Assembly (NCBI GenBank): GCA_037576195.1
Contig: CM075103.1
Location: 14,756,001 to 14,820,000, forward strand
Length of the DNA: 64,000 bases
Source of the DNA: Phytoseiulus persimilis
Taxonomy: Eukaryota > Arthropoda > Arachnida > Mesostigmata > Phytoseiidae
Direction of reading: 5' to 3'
The notes beneath the pieces were generated by a model, which saw only the letters and a list, made by a program, of their open reading frames with translations, searched no databases and was not told where the DNA came from. How positions within the stretch are numbered: the stretch's first letter is position 1; each line of letters starts with the position of its first letter. Both the position numbers and the translations under genes were made by a program. This document shows positions 10,488-21,800 of this stretch, one piece after another.

Positions 10488-10838
10488 TCAGTTCAGAACT
10501 GGTTGTCTCCATTCATATTCTCGAATCGAGTGTTCATCATCGAGATGATTCAATGCTGAAATCATTTGGAGGCTTCCATCCCCTGAAATCTGCAGGATAT
10601 TGTTGATCCAGCGCGCGTTCGCGGAAGCTGTTGTCAGCGTCGTCAGAATATTCAGCGAGTCCGTCTCCCTTTGTTTTCCTCTTGGGAGGCCATTGACATC
10701 GATTTGAACAAACAAATGTCGATCCCTCAGAGCAGCTTTGCGTTGAAGACAGGAATCGCATGACGGCAAGCACTCAACCGGAGCATCCGGCGAGACAATC
10801 CAACTCTCCTGAGGCTCTTCGGAGTCCAGTGATCGTCC
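10488..10838 (-). CDS. Coding-like exon, hypothetical protein
   Basis: The frame is open for 117 codons from a TGA at 10839-10841 to its own TGA, without an ATG near the start, which suggests an internal or terminal exon. It begins acidic with Trp and Pro, has a Cys-rich stretch (Cys-Leu-Pro-Ser-Cys-Asp-Ser-Cys), then an amphipathic helical region and an acidic end. A minus-strand ATG segment at 11033-10880, ending before GTTCTT, may be the upstream exon, but its phase does not fit. Family unknown. Confidence 0.38.
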   Translation of the reverse strand, partial: GRSLDSEEPQESWIVSPDAPVECLPSCDSCLQRKAALRDRHLFVQIDVNGLPRGKQRETDSLNILTTLTTASANARWINNILQISGDGSLQMISALNHLDDEHSIREYEWRQPVLN

Positions 10839-11033
10839 TCACGCGGACTGAGGGAAGAAAATCATTGTGAAGAACCTTCTGAGAGCAACTCCCGCTTGGA
10901 ACTTCCGAGCGGTCTCGAGTCCGGGACACTCGAATGTGCTGCGTGCCTTCGAGAGGCTCTCCTTCGCGGGTTCTCGGGAACTCTCATTCCGGGATTTATC
11001 CAGATGGGCAAACGGCCCTAAGGGATTACGCAT

Positions 11034-13254
11034 TGAACCTTCGTCATCCGTGCTGGCATGCCTTTGAGCTTGTGACGAAGTCGGTTCTTCCTAGCAACCA
11101 GGCGCGGGATCCTGAACTGTCTCACATACTACGCCATCCGGTAGGAGGGCATGCCCGTGAATTTTCTCGACCTCTCGAAGGGGGCCCGTCTGTTGGAAGG
11201 TGGCCCTTTAACGGAGAGGCTCACCAAAGTCGGCTGGAACCGACCGCTGTGATGACACCGTGTGACGCAGGTCTGTCAAGTGAGCCGACAGGTCGTTCGT
11301 CGGGCTACTCAACTTCCGTTGCGGTCTCCCTCAAGGTTCCAGAACTCTTGGACAAGAGGAGCCGAGAACACGATTTGGCAATACCCAACGGACTGCTGGG
11401 GATCCGTAGCCCTGGTCGTACATGGAGCGCGGACCCCGGAATTCCATTGCCCTAACGAGCTCCTCCAAAAATAATAGCTCCCGGTTCCCGGTCGGAACCA
11501 TCTCCGAGGAACTCTTCTCTTTCTCCCGCCAGCGCCCGAAGTCTCAGCAGTCAGCCAGCGAGCAGAGTATCAGTGCGAGAAGGAGGAGGCCTCGAGAGTT
11601 CTGTCGTCTGCTAGAGCTACTGGCGCTTGCGCTGTTCAGCGCTAACCGTCGCGACTGCTGCCGCCGACAACAACAACGATATTCTGCTGCTCACTAGCTG
11701 GCTGATGTATGTATACCCATCAAGCCATTGGCCGTAGAGGCACGGGCGCTCCTGCTCGCTTGTCCGCTCACTTGAAGTTCGCCTGAGAAAGCGCTTGTTC
11801 GCCATGGATTTTAGTGGAAAAGTGTCCCCCAAGACCCAATTCGTGCGCTAGAACTCTGACGGCAGTCTCCCTAGTGACGTGTGGATGCGGCGGGCTCGGT
11901 ACTCGACCCGGGGCTGCGCTAAGGAGCTGGTGAGTGGGTCCCGTCGGGCCTTTGTGGTCAGGCCGTTGTCCAGAAAACCAAAATCATCCAGCCGCTTCAC
12001 CGGCCTGTCGCGCGCCACCGTAACTCCGGGGTGGGCGCTTCCGCTCGATGGAAGAGTAATGCTCGAGGGCCTTCCGATCTCATGATCGGAGCATTTGGAA
12101 GAGGGTCAGCTGGTGTCGGTCAGCTTGCTCTCAGCTGTCCCATGGAAAACGCAGCTAGCCGTCCGCTCACGGACGCCGCGCGGCACTCGAAGTGGAAAAC
12201 GGAGTAGTAATTGTTCATGAGTGATTGTTCTCACGTCAGTACTCTTCGTTTTTGGGACGGTCATTCGCGGCTCCCACGGTCGAACTCGCGACGCGGGAAG
12301 CGGAGTGGACGCTTGACGACTAGCGGAACAGACCGAGAGTCTACGGTGGTCAGCTCCGCAAACATCGACGAGCTCGATTCGCTGGCGCTCCGAAATGCCG
12401 AGCGAAAGCTCCCGAAAGTGACGCGGTCCGCTAGAATCGTTTGACGCTTTTCCCAGAAAATCGCGAGCTTCGTAGATGCCGTCAAATCGCGTGTGTCCCC
12501 GAGATATGACGAGCTGATTATGTTTTTCCCTCGCGCGGAAGAGTTTTTCCCGTGAGACATTGACGACCACTACTAGAGAGATATTTTTCTTGCGAATCTT
12601 CTTCGACTACCTCGGAGTTCGAATCGCAGAGCTCAAAACCGCGGATTCGGGGTCGCTCCGTTCTCTGGACCAGAAACGGCCATGGGGCGAGCGAGGCTGA
12701 CGACGACGAAGTATGAGTAACGTAACGATGAAATATGAAACTTTCCTGTCGATCAGTTCCTCGAACGAGAACGACGACTCATCAAAACTTCTGGCTGCCC
12801 ATGACAACAGTGGAAACACCGACCGGGGGCAACCGCCGATCGATTGAGCTGTTGGTTGAACTCTATTCGTTTTTTTTCTTGTATCTTTTCCCCGAAGCGG
12901 CTGTATCGATTTCCTCTCTTTTTCCGCGCGGGGAAAGTGCTTGTTTGGGATCCGTTTCGAGTGCGCTGAATTTTCCTCCCCATTCCTCACGCAGAACGGA
13001 CTGTGTCGACGATCCGCTTCGCTTTCGAAGCATCACTTTCGTCGTCACGAATGTGAACTCAAACGCCTGCTCTGCGTAGTCGCAGTTGTGACAGTGCGCG
13101 CATCCGTGCCGTCGTGCCACCTGCGCATGTCTGTGGTGTGAGACGGTCGAGCTCCGTGGTGGGCGATCGTGGGAAAAGTTCGTCGTTCCTCGCTGGCCAG
13201 AACCCAGACCGGTTCTCAATCGACGGAGAACAAGCGGAGGTCGGGGGAAATATT
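11034..13254. other. No gene recognised on either strand
   Basis: Several overlapping frames of 70-170 codons exist on both strands (for example plus 10934-11455, minus 12106-12570 and minus 12261-12560) but none has splice support or a domain. CAACAACAACAAC occurs near 11668. The region may hold 5' untranslated exons or enhancers of neighbouring genes. Confidence 0.35.
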
Positions 13255-13904
13255 TTAAAGCATCGAGAGAATGGATTGCAGCGCGCAACGGGCCGCACTT
13301 AAGCTCGGCGGGATTTCGTGGATAACACCGCTGATGGGCTTCCGAAAACGTGAGTGTTGTTCTCTGAGAACGGTCGCGGACAGTTTGGCGAGCTCCCAGG
13401 CTGCGTAAAATCTGATGTCAGTCCCCGTGACGCTGATGGTCATCATGGACTTGCAGCAGAACTTTTTTCTGTTCTCTTTCCTCGTCACGAGATCGAGTAG
13501 CGTCGCCATCCATCGCAGCTGGCAGCTGCGCTACCGCTGGAACGGGGCTGGCAGCTTCTGGCATCCGTGAACCTATCTCGGAAGAGAAAACGGCACCGAG
13601 TCCGCTCTGCGAAGACTGCGCCGGTCCCCCCTCCGAACGTTCCGGGGGAGAACGCCGACCAGGTCTGAGTGTTTGGCGCGTCAGTCGTTGCGTGTAGAGA
13701 AGGCATCGGTCCCTGATTGGGAAGTGTTTTCACTTGCCGCTGGAAAAAGCCGTTTTGGCGGTTCTCCGAATTGGTCATCATCCATTTGTCTCGGATCATT
13801 CTACTGTGGCCAACGTCCGCTCCGCGATCGTAGTCCGAGAAGATTCCGCTTGAGACACTTCTTTGCCGTTTCGCCTTCATTCTCCCTCCCACGGAATGAA
13901 TCAT
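13255..13904 (-). CDS. Hypothetical two-exon protein of about 200 residues
   Basis: Exon 13904-13573 (ATG; a second ATG lies at 13880) joins exon 13525-13255 by a 47-nt intron with a GTTCAC donor and GCGCAG acceptor, in phase. A GTGCCG donor 24 nt further upstream (exon ending at 13597) also keeps the frame. The first part is basic and Ser-rich, then Gly/Thr-rich. The second exon looks like a folded domain, with a Cys-Cys pair, a Thr/Val-rich strand and an amphipathic helix. I do not recognise the family. It lies 447 bp downstream of another minus-strand gene. Confidence 0.45.
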
Positions 13905-14350
13905 CGAGTCGGAGTCAGCGTTAGTGGTTTCGCGTAGAAACGCCGCCGCGATGCTGGCTGGAGCGGCGCGCACTTCTCCCCGTTCTCTCAATGCTCTTTG
14001 GCGTCACGGCGCTGGATGGATCGGTGTTCGCCGGCTCCTCTTCCTTGATACTCATACGTGGCGAGTCCAGAGCCCATTCAGTCTCGTGGGTTTTCCAGTC
14101 TCTGAGATGGGCACGGTTCCTCGGAGAGTTTCAAAATTGGACACCGCGCCAGACAGTTTTCCGTAAAAATCATCTCTGAGATTGCCTACATGTTCAAGGA
14201 GCTTCCTAGAGCTTTCTCCCCGTTTTCTAGAGTATCCGGGAATTTTGAAAGGATTCCCAGGTGTCCGAATAATCCGTTGGGTCCAATGCAGTAGAGATAG
14301 ATCGCAAATGTGAGGGGAACTAGACAGGTTTGTGAAGAGGAAGTCTCTGC

Positions 14351-15463
14351 TCAGTTACTCAAGAGTGAACGCTGTCTCAGATCGTGAACTGCGCGATCCA
14401 AATCGAGATAGGGATCCACGAATGAGACACTAATTCGATAGAGGGGGCTCGAATCCGAGCCAAAAGATTGAATTACCGTACCGGCGTAGAAGGGACCACT
14501 CTTTTGACTGAAAACATTGCTGGAACTTTCGCTTGCGTGCACAAAAGTGGATCCCAATAGTCTTGAACGATTGAGCAACGTTCCGTTTTCCACGGGAAAA
14601 TGCCAGATCTTGAAAATTCTTCGATGACTATGAACTATGGGTATATTCAGGGTTGAATGGAGTCCCTCATACGCCAGACTCTAGGGCAACTCAAATTCCG
14701 TCGACCGAGCATCCTGTAACAGCAGGTTCCTTCCGCACTTTCTGAAACTATCCGGAATAGAAAGTTTCAAGAATCGTTTCCTAGCTCGGCATTTTGATGC
14801 GTCGATCGGTCTCACGTCGACTGGTGAATGATGATAATAATTGACAACAATCCTCCATTGAATGGTGAACAACCGACGTAGTTCACGAAAGGTGCATAGA
14901 TTTTAACACTTCTAAGCGCACTCCGAATAATTTCGTAGCCTGTCAAGTGATACGTCTGTATCGTGAGAATGTTTTGACCAGCGACTGTTGCTGAAAGCGG
15001 TTGAATGGATTCAACGAGCGACACGAGGACAACTGGGACTTCTCGATCATGCTGATCACGAGCCCCGTTGGTGGAAATGCGAACTCTCCTCGGAATCTTT
15101 TCACCGCACTCGATCCGGGGAAACGACGGAAAGTGTCAAAGCATGGAGAAATGATCTTCTCTTCCACCCCTCAGGTATCCGCGCCTTCACACGGGCCATA
15201 ATGTCCAGACGGTCAGGGGAGATTTTCGATCCTGATCCCCTCCCTCAAATCCCTACCTGCCCCGAGAAACCGGTCGGCCTGCTCGCGGAGATCGAGCGAG
15301 AGTTGCCATTTGTGTTGTTCCGACACGAACGACCAGCTCAACAGAATCCCAACTCCGAGAAGTTCCGAGACACCGATTCGATAAGGTGAGAACGCTTTCC
15401 CCACGACATCTCTTTCTATCTCGGTCTCAGACTGAGTCACCGCTTGACATCGGCCGCCTAGTC
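14351..15463 (-). CDS. Hypothetical multi-exon protein with one membrane segment
   Basis: Four segments splice with consistent phase: an exon ending at 15257 (upper limit 15463), 15169-15105, 15051-14816 and 14678-14351 (TGA). The first has a hydrophobic run (Leu-Leu-Gly-Val-Gly-Ile-Leu-Leu) that could span a membrane or be a signal anchor, followed by a charged helix. Donors are GTAGGG, GTGAAA and GTGAGA; the second intron is 53 nt. The last intron contains a coding-like stretch in the frame of the final exon interrupted by TAG, so an alternative exon is possible. The C-terminal part is rich in Ser, Val and Phe. No start codon was found for the first exon. Family not recognised. The gene diverges from the RhoGAP gene at 15880. 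Confidence 0.45.
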
Positions 15464-15879
15464 ATTGCTCGGAACGATACCGTGGAGCCGGTCAGCACGT
15501 CTCAGCCGTACGCCACCGCTGCATTTGTTGTTCGTTATCTCTGCTTTAGTCGTCCGAGTTGTCTGTGCGTTCCGCTGAGCTTCCCGTCGACGCGTTTCCC
15601 TCGAAATCTTTGACGGATAACAGATTCGAGACTTCCGAGCTGTAGCATTCCGGGAGCCCCGCCAGGAGGGAGATGAGATATCTTCCCGCGTGTGTTGCCA
15701 GCTCGTGCGATCGCAATCTCCCCGATCGGAATTGAACACCCGAAGCCGAGCTCTCGGACCTACGAAATGTCCGAGACGGTCGGGATGGAAAACACGGATC
15801 TCTCATGCAATCGCGTTCCTACAGGTTCTTGAAACAGAATCGGCTTTCGTGGTGGAACAGTCCCGCGTCAAGATCTGAC
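15464..15879. promoter_or_regulatory. Intergenic region between divergent genes
   Basis: About 0.4 kb separates the upper limit of the minus-strand gene from the first recognisable coding exon of the RhoGAP gene. It must hold 5' exons or promoters for one or both. No TATA box or repeat stands out. Confidence 0.25.
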
Positions 15880-18800
15880 ATGGATGATCTCGAGCCACCG
15901 CAAAATATCTACGAAGTTGTTGAAGAGGAATCCAAGGATGCCAAGCCACACGATTACGAGGACATCCCGGACGACTTTTTCCTCCGGAGGCGGCAACAAC
16001 AACAACAACAGAAACTCAACGTCGAGTCAGGTAAATGAGCTCCCGCGACACGTTTTCGCCCGGTCACGTCTCTCACGTGCTTCGTGGGCCCGTGACCGTG
16101 AGCCCTAGCAATCGATCTCCGAGAGTCATCGAAATGTCCGCTGGCGTTTTCCGTTGGCTTCTCCCGGACGAAATTACTGTAGCTCTCCTCGAACAACACA
16201 TCCAACGTTCTGAGTCGTCCGCTCCGATCGTCCGGCGCTACGACTGATAGGTTGTCGGCATTGCTGCCGACAACAAATCGTCTAACGAACACGTTTCCGT
16301 TTCAAGCGGGCTCTTCAGAGGCCATGAAACTGTCGGCGGCAACCAACCCGTTCCTGAGCTCCAACTACGATAACCCGAACGGGCCGGAAGTGGATCTGTT
16401 CCTCCAGTCTCAGGTACGTCGTGCTCAATCGAATCAATTCAGTTCTCACGCGCAGTGCTTCTCATCGGATTCTTCGCATTTCCCTCCCGACCAGACAACA
16501 ATAACTCGCGCTGGAATTTCTGCCCGACTCAGAAGTGGGTCATAAATGGCTCGTTGGCTCCTAGGTTGTTGTTTCGCTGAGTTGACTCAGAGGCTACGAA
16601 TCCCCAGCTTTCCGGCCTGAATTCCGATCGCGCGCCATTCTCGAGCGGAAAGCTGTTGTCAAGCGATCGGAGTGCTCGTCTCCCGAGCCGCCGACCGCCG
16701 TTCGCGGAGGTGTTTCGACTCAGGAATCGAATCCGCGCGAGCGAGCCAGGAAGAGGTGAAACGAATCAAACAAAAACTGGCCGAGATTGCCAGATTCTCA
16801 CTGCCGTGACATCCCACGTCGGTCCCTCGCAGCCGCGTGCGTCACAGCGTTCCGAGATGCAATAAAAACTGCCGCATCTTTTCAAATTGAATGAGCTCTC
16901 CGAGCGCAGTTCGGAGTGGATCGTTCGAGCGGAACATCTACGCTGTTCTCCGACCACTGCGCGTTCCCGGTCTAATCGTAATGAACCGTTGTCAGATGCT
17001 CTCTGAGCCCTTCGGGTCGTTTCCCGGATCTCGAATCCGAAATGAGCTCGACTCCTTTTCCTCGAACCTTCCACCCACGCATTGACGTCACGAGTCCTGA
17101 GGGCTACGTTCAGCGGCAGTCTGTCGACGTCCCACCTGTTTCGCTCGATTCGAAGCTCGTGACGGTCCGGATCTCTGCCGGAAGTCACAAGCCAAGCTTC
17201 CGCGATGGATATTCCCGTCAGCGGCCAGCGGCGCCGCGCTCGGGAAATCATGGGAAGCCGATGAGGTTTCCCTCGGGGTAGATCCCAATGTTCCTCCACT
17301 TCTTCGGAGCGGATCGCTCGCGTGGTCGGATCAGATACGGGACGGAAAATTTCGCCGATGTTCTGACGCGCGCCGCAGTCGACGCTGCCGCTATCCATGT
17401 GGGTTAAAGATGGGGCTAAACGCACAGATGTTCCCAGGTCTGTTTGCAGCAGCGAGTCAGCCCGTATGGCTCATTGTGATGTAGAACTGTTTCAAGTGTG
17501 GCTTTTCTTGGCTTACATGTTATGCTCGTCGCTTCACGCGGTCTGGATTTAGCTTGCAACCCAGTTGTGGCGTGTCAGAGCATCCGCGTGACGAGCGAAA
17601 ATCAAACCATAACGCTCAGGAATTAGTGGGAATCTAGTGATCGAGCACATGTGCTGTCTGTACTTCTACCAGCTGACCGTCTGACTCTCCAGGGATGGAA
17701 TATCCTGAAATCGGTTCGTTCGATCAAGTTTGAGTCTTTTCTACTTTCGACCCTCGAAATGTAACGAGTCCGGAACTTGGGCGACGAGCTCCGGATCGAG
17801 GATAATCAAGGATTCGAACGAAATCCATCGTTCAATGATCCAGAGGAGCTCCCTGAGACATTCGATGAGAATTTCCAGAGTGGTAGCGTTAGTTCTCGGA
17901 GAGCGGTCGATTTCGTGAGATGGCGAGCGCTGATCCCTCCGGGATCCAATTCCACTTCCATGATGACATGTCGGAACTGTCGGCTCGAACTCTCTCCCGC
18001 CCGCTCTCCGTGCGAACGAGTGGGCGGGCGGGAGTGGACAACGAACTTTCTATCTGTAACCAGCTGAGCATAAACAGTCGCAAATGGGAAAACAATGTGA
18101 CCGAGCAGAGCAACATTTATTCACAGCCATCACTGTACGATCTTCCGCGTTCTCCGTCATCGGGTCTCGGGGAATCATCGAGTGCGTGTCCAACTAGCAT
18201 TTCGACCTCCACGAGCGGTGAGTAGAGGGATCCCTCATGCGGCCAGTTCCATGCGTTGCCTCCGAGGAAACGGGGAACGCCAGCGCCGAAGTCACGAATG
18301 GACCGATCGTCGCTAGAAGCTTTTCCCTGAGCGGCGAGTCCCGGTTGTCGAGTGGAACGATTCGTGACTTTGAATAAGAATAGAATCGAAGTTAAATCGC
18401 TGTGATCAACCCTCGCAGACCCCCTGGATGTGAGCCTTCCGGCGGATCGAGGTTCGACCTACGACGTCCCTCGAAGTCCGCTAATTGGGAGTCCCTCGCC
18501 GGAGCCTGTGCAGAATGTCTACGATGTACCGTCGGAGCACTTCGCTACTACACCACGAAAGGTGAATCCGAACGAGCATTCCTCTCTGTTACCGTTTCCC
18601 ATAGATTTGGAATTGATAGCTTCAAGACACCTCTGAATGGAAACGGTTTGAAGCACCGCCAGGTCCCTCTCCGCACACGAGAAAGTTTCCAAACTCCCAA
18701 CGCAAGGCGAAGGCTTCTCCGTTCGCTTCCGGTTTCCTTTATCTCTCTCGTTTTGACTCCAACACGAACAATCGTGTTACGTCTCGAGGTGCTGACCAGC

Positions 18801-21800
18801 GTCTACTCATGATCTGCACGAGATTGGTTGTTATTATTCCCCATAGGAATCCGAAAGGATTCGTAACACTTTCCGGAAGCCACGAAACCCAACATCTTGC
18901 TCCTCCATCACGCCGTAGTGGCCGAATAATCAACGCGGAATTTCTCTTTGCGCAGGTGACCCCGATTCGGAGAGAAGCGACTTCCGAGGTCTATAGCACG
19001 TTCCCTCGGACCAGGCGAGACCTTCACGGAATCGGTCAGGAGTCGCGAACCACGGTGAGTTTCCATTCGGAGTTCGGATTCGTCGAGTTCTGGTCGAGTT
19101 TCCTAATGCAGAACCGTGTTCCGATGTTCCTCCTCTTCTACAGCCACCGCTACCGACAACGTCTCCCCCCTCGAGCTTGATGGGATGCGCGACAGACACC
19201 TACGATATCCCTTTCCGGCCGGAATCTCTTTCTGATCGATCGGATTTCCTGTCGATTCTGTCCGAATCAGCGTACGACATCCCGCTCACAGTGCCTCCAC
19301 CCTCGAGTCCACCGCCACCGCCTCCTCCCACTCAGGAAGAACCTCAGAGGATGCGGAGCCCCCCTCCTGTTCCAATGAGACCATCAACCTTGCAGCGGTC
19401 CCAAAACAAGCCGGAGGTGAGACTTATTCGAGCTTCTCCGGGTTTACCGGATGAACACGCTTCGGATTCATCACGCGCTCCCTCTTTGATCCGTAGTTGA
19501 GCCCGAAGCCCCGTGCTCCCCCGGTTCCAGCCCCGAGGCAGAAGATTCCCCCTCCGCTGCCCCCGAAGCAAGAAACCACTCCACCCCGATCCCGTCTATC
19601 CGAGCAGCGAAAGTTCTCACTGCAGCCTACGCCGTCGGGATCTCCACCGATCAAGGAATCTCTTCTGAGGTTGGTTCGTGAACCTATAACCCACCCCCAA
19701 CCCGGATCGCCCACAGTCTCAGGGCAGTGCTGATCTGTCAAGATTCAAGACCCACTCAGTTCAAGAGGGTCCTGGATGTTTCTGATGAACCGAGGGTTCT
19801 GACCGATGGTCCAGGGTCGCGGGAGCACTTGAGACGATCCTCATGGATGTTTGCATGGAACAACCGGTGGTTGTTGTTCGTCCACTGAATTCTTTCAAAT
19901 TGACACCTGTCGCAGCATCAGAGTTGCTGTCAGTCGTTTCTTTCGTTCGTCCAAGCGTGACTTCTTGGTCTACTCATGGCCTGGTGCTAACTGCGTGGTA
20001 AATACCTGTCCTTGTAACTAACACCAAGTAACTGTTCTCTTGCAGAAAATGGTAAAGCGCGGTCGATAAGTACAGTTCTGGTTTAATTAGTGCGCTGCAT
20101 GGCCCTCGCTGAGCTCGAATTTGTTTCGCAGCCCGTCATTGATCAATGTCGGGAATGTTCGCCTCTCAGTAGACTTCATAGCTGCATGTTTTCGGCGTGG
20201 CCTAGGTGGTAGATCTGAACCCTTAGATGTCCGTGGGAGACCCCGAAGGCAATACGAGGCAACTTCTACTCACCTTGCTGGTCTCGTGTTCATTCCAGGG
20301 AGAGTGGAACGTCTTTGACATCGTGGTATCTGGATACCAATCAGATCCGCAACTGTGATATTCCCCACAGAGAGCTCACGGCTAGTTCTGAAGAGAGTGA
20401 TCCGAGCTCTGCTCCCACGATGCCGAGTGAGTGATTTTTCTGGAGCTTTTCGTCCAGGAGAGAACTGCGTCCGAGCGCTGACCTCCGCCTTTCAACCAGT
20501 TCCCACTCGTTATGTTCTATCGGTGCTCATGTTTTCGTTTAAGGTATGACGCCGACGGAAACGCCGATCAAGTCCCAGAGCCCGTCCCAGAAAGGGGGAT
20601 CTAAACGGATCACAGAGGCGATTAAGACCGTTTCAAATCACTTCAAGCGGAAAGGTAAGTAATGGTCTTCCTACCCTCCTTCGGGGAGTAACTCGAGAGT
20701 GAGAAACCTGTGTTCAACGGAGTCCATTGCAGCGAGTATACCCGTGACGAATTCTTCGGAGAGCTGGGATTCAAATTCGGCCGACAGCGATGTCGCCGAC
20801 GGTGTCACGATCTACTTCAGTAGTGATGGTCGGAAAGGTAGTTGTTCGTAGCCTTGTTTACGAGTACCGTCTGATTGACAGTTCCGTCTGTAAATCAAAG
20901 CTTCTCGCCTTCGTTAGTTGTTCCTCCCGAAAAGGGAAAATTCTCCCTCGGGGAGTCTCCGTTCAAACCTTCTTGATCGGGCAGTCACGAGAATGAGGTT
21001 CCATCTTACAGATTACAACAAACGGATCTGCGTCATCAGTGACGGAACACTGAAGTTCTACGACATGGAGGCGGTTAGTAGTGATATGATGTGCGGACCC
21101 AGAGCCTGGAAGCTCCGCGATGCAATCGCCGACCGAGCTGAGAAAAAGATACTCTGCTAGGAGCTTGTTCCAAACGCTCAACGGCCGGCCGTCTATTTTG
21201 CAGCTGTCAAGCCCCTCCCTGTGCCTGTGCTGCGATGAGATCAGCCTCATGCTCGCGAGAAGAGACATCTGGTAAGCTTGAAACGCTCTTGAAGCGTTCC
21301 AAATAACGTCTGGAAGGTGATTGCTTGAAATGGAGAGCGCTTCCAACGCTCCCGTCGTTCCAGTCCTTCGTCGAAGACGATTCCCACACTGTTCCTCGTA
21401 GATATCCGAGCAGGCAGTTCAACACGATCGCTGGGATTCACATCGGCCATCGAGAGAGCCGAGTTCCTGAGGCGCGTAAATCATTGGTTCAACCCACAAA
21501 GTCTGAAACTGCAGGGTGGGTAGAATTTTCCGTTGGATTCTGCATCTCAAAAGTTGTCCAAATCTGTTTGGCTAGTTCGAAGCTGGCAGTCTCTGACATA
21601 CAACGGTTCAGCCCAAGCGATGGTCGGGCATCTTCACGTAGAATCTTTCAAATCTTCAAATACACTGCTACATCATACCTTCGTCAAGACCTCAATGATC
21701 CCTAGAGCTGAGAAGTTCAGGCATCATTCATTATTCATCATCCTTCAATCCATGGATTTATCGCTAGATGCATGGATAGATTGATAGATTCTGCAATATT

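Noticed and set aside
10934-11455. 173-codon plus-strand frame
   Set aside because: Composition is uneven, no domain or splice signals are present, and a few frames of this length are expected by chance.
16766-17425. 219-codon minus-strand frame within the RhoGAP gene
   Set aside because: Arg-rich, no ATG-proximal support, no domain; it lies in an intron of the plus-strand gene. A nested gene is not excluded but cannot be supported.
17889-18116. Minus-strand frame over the YxxP exon
   Set aside because: Shadow of the plus-strand exon, which has motifs and in-phase neighbours.
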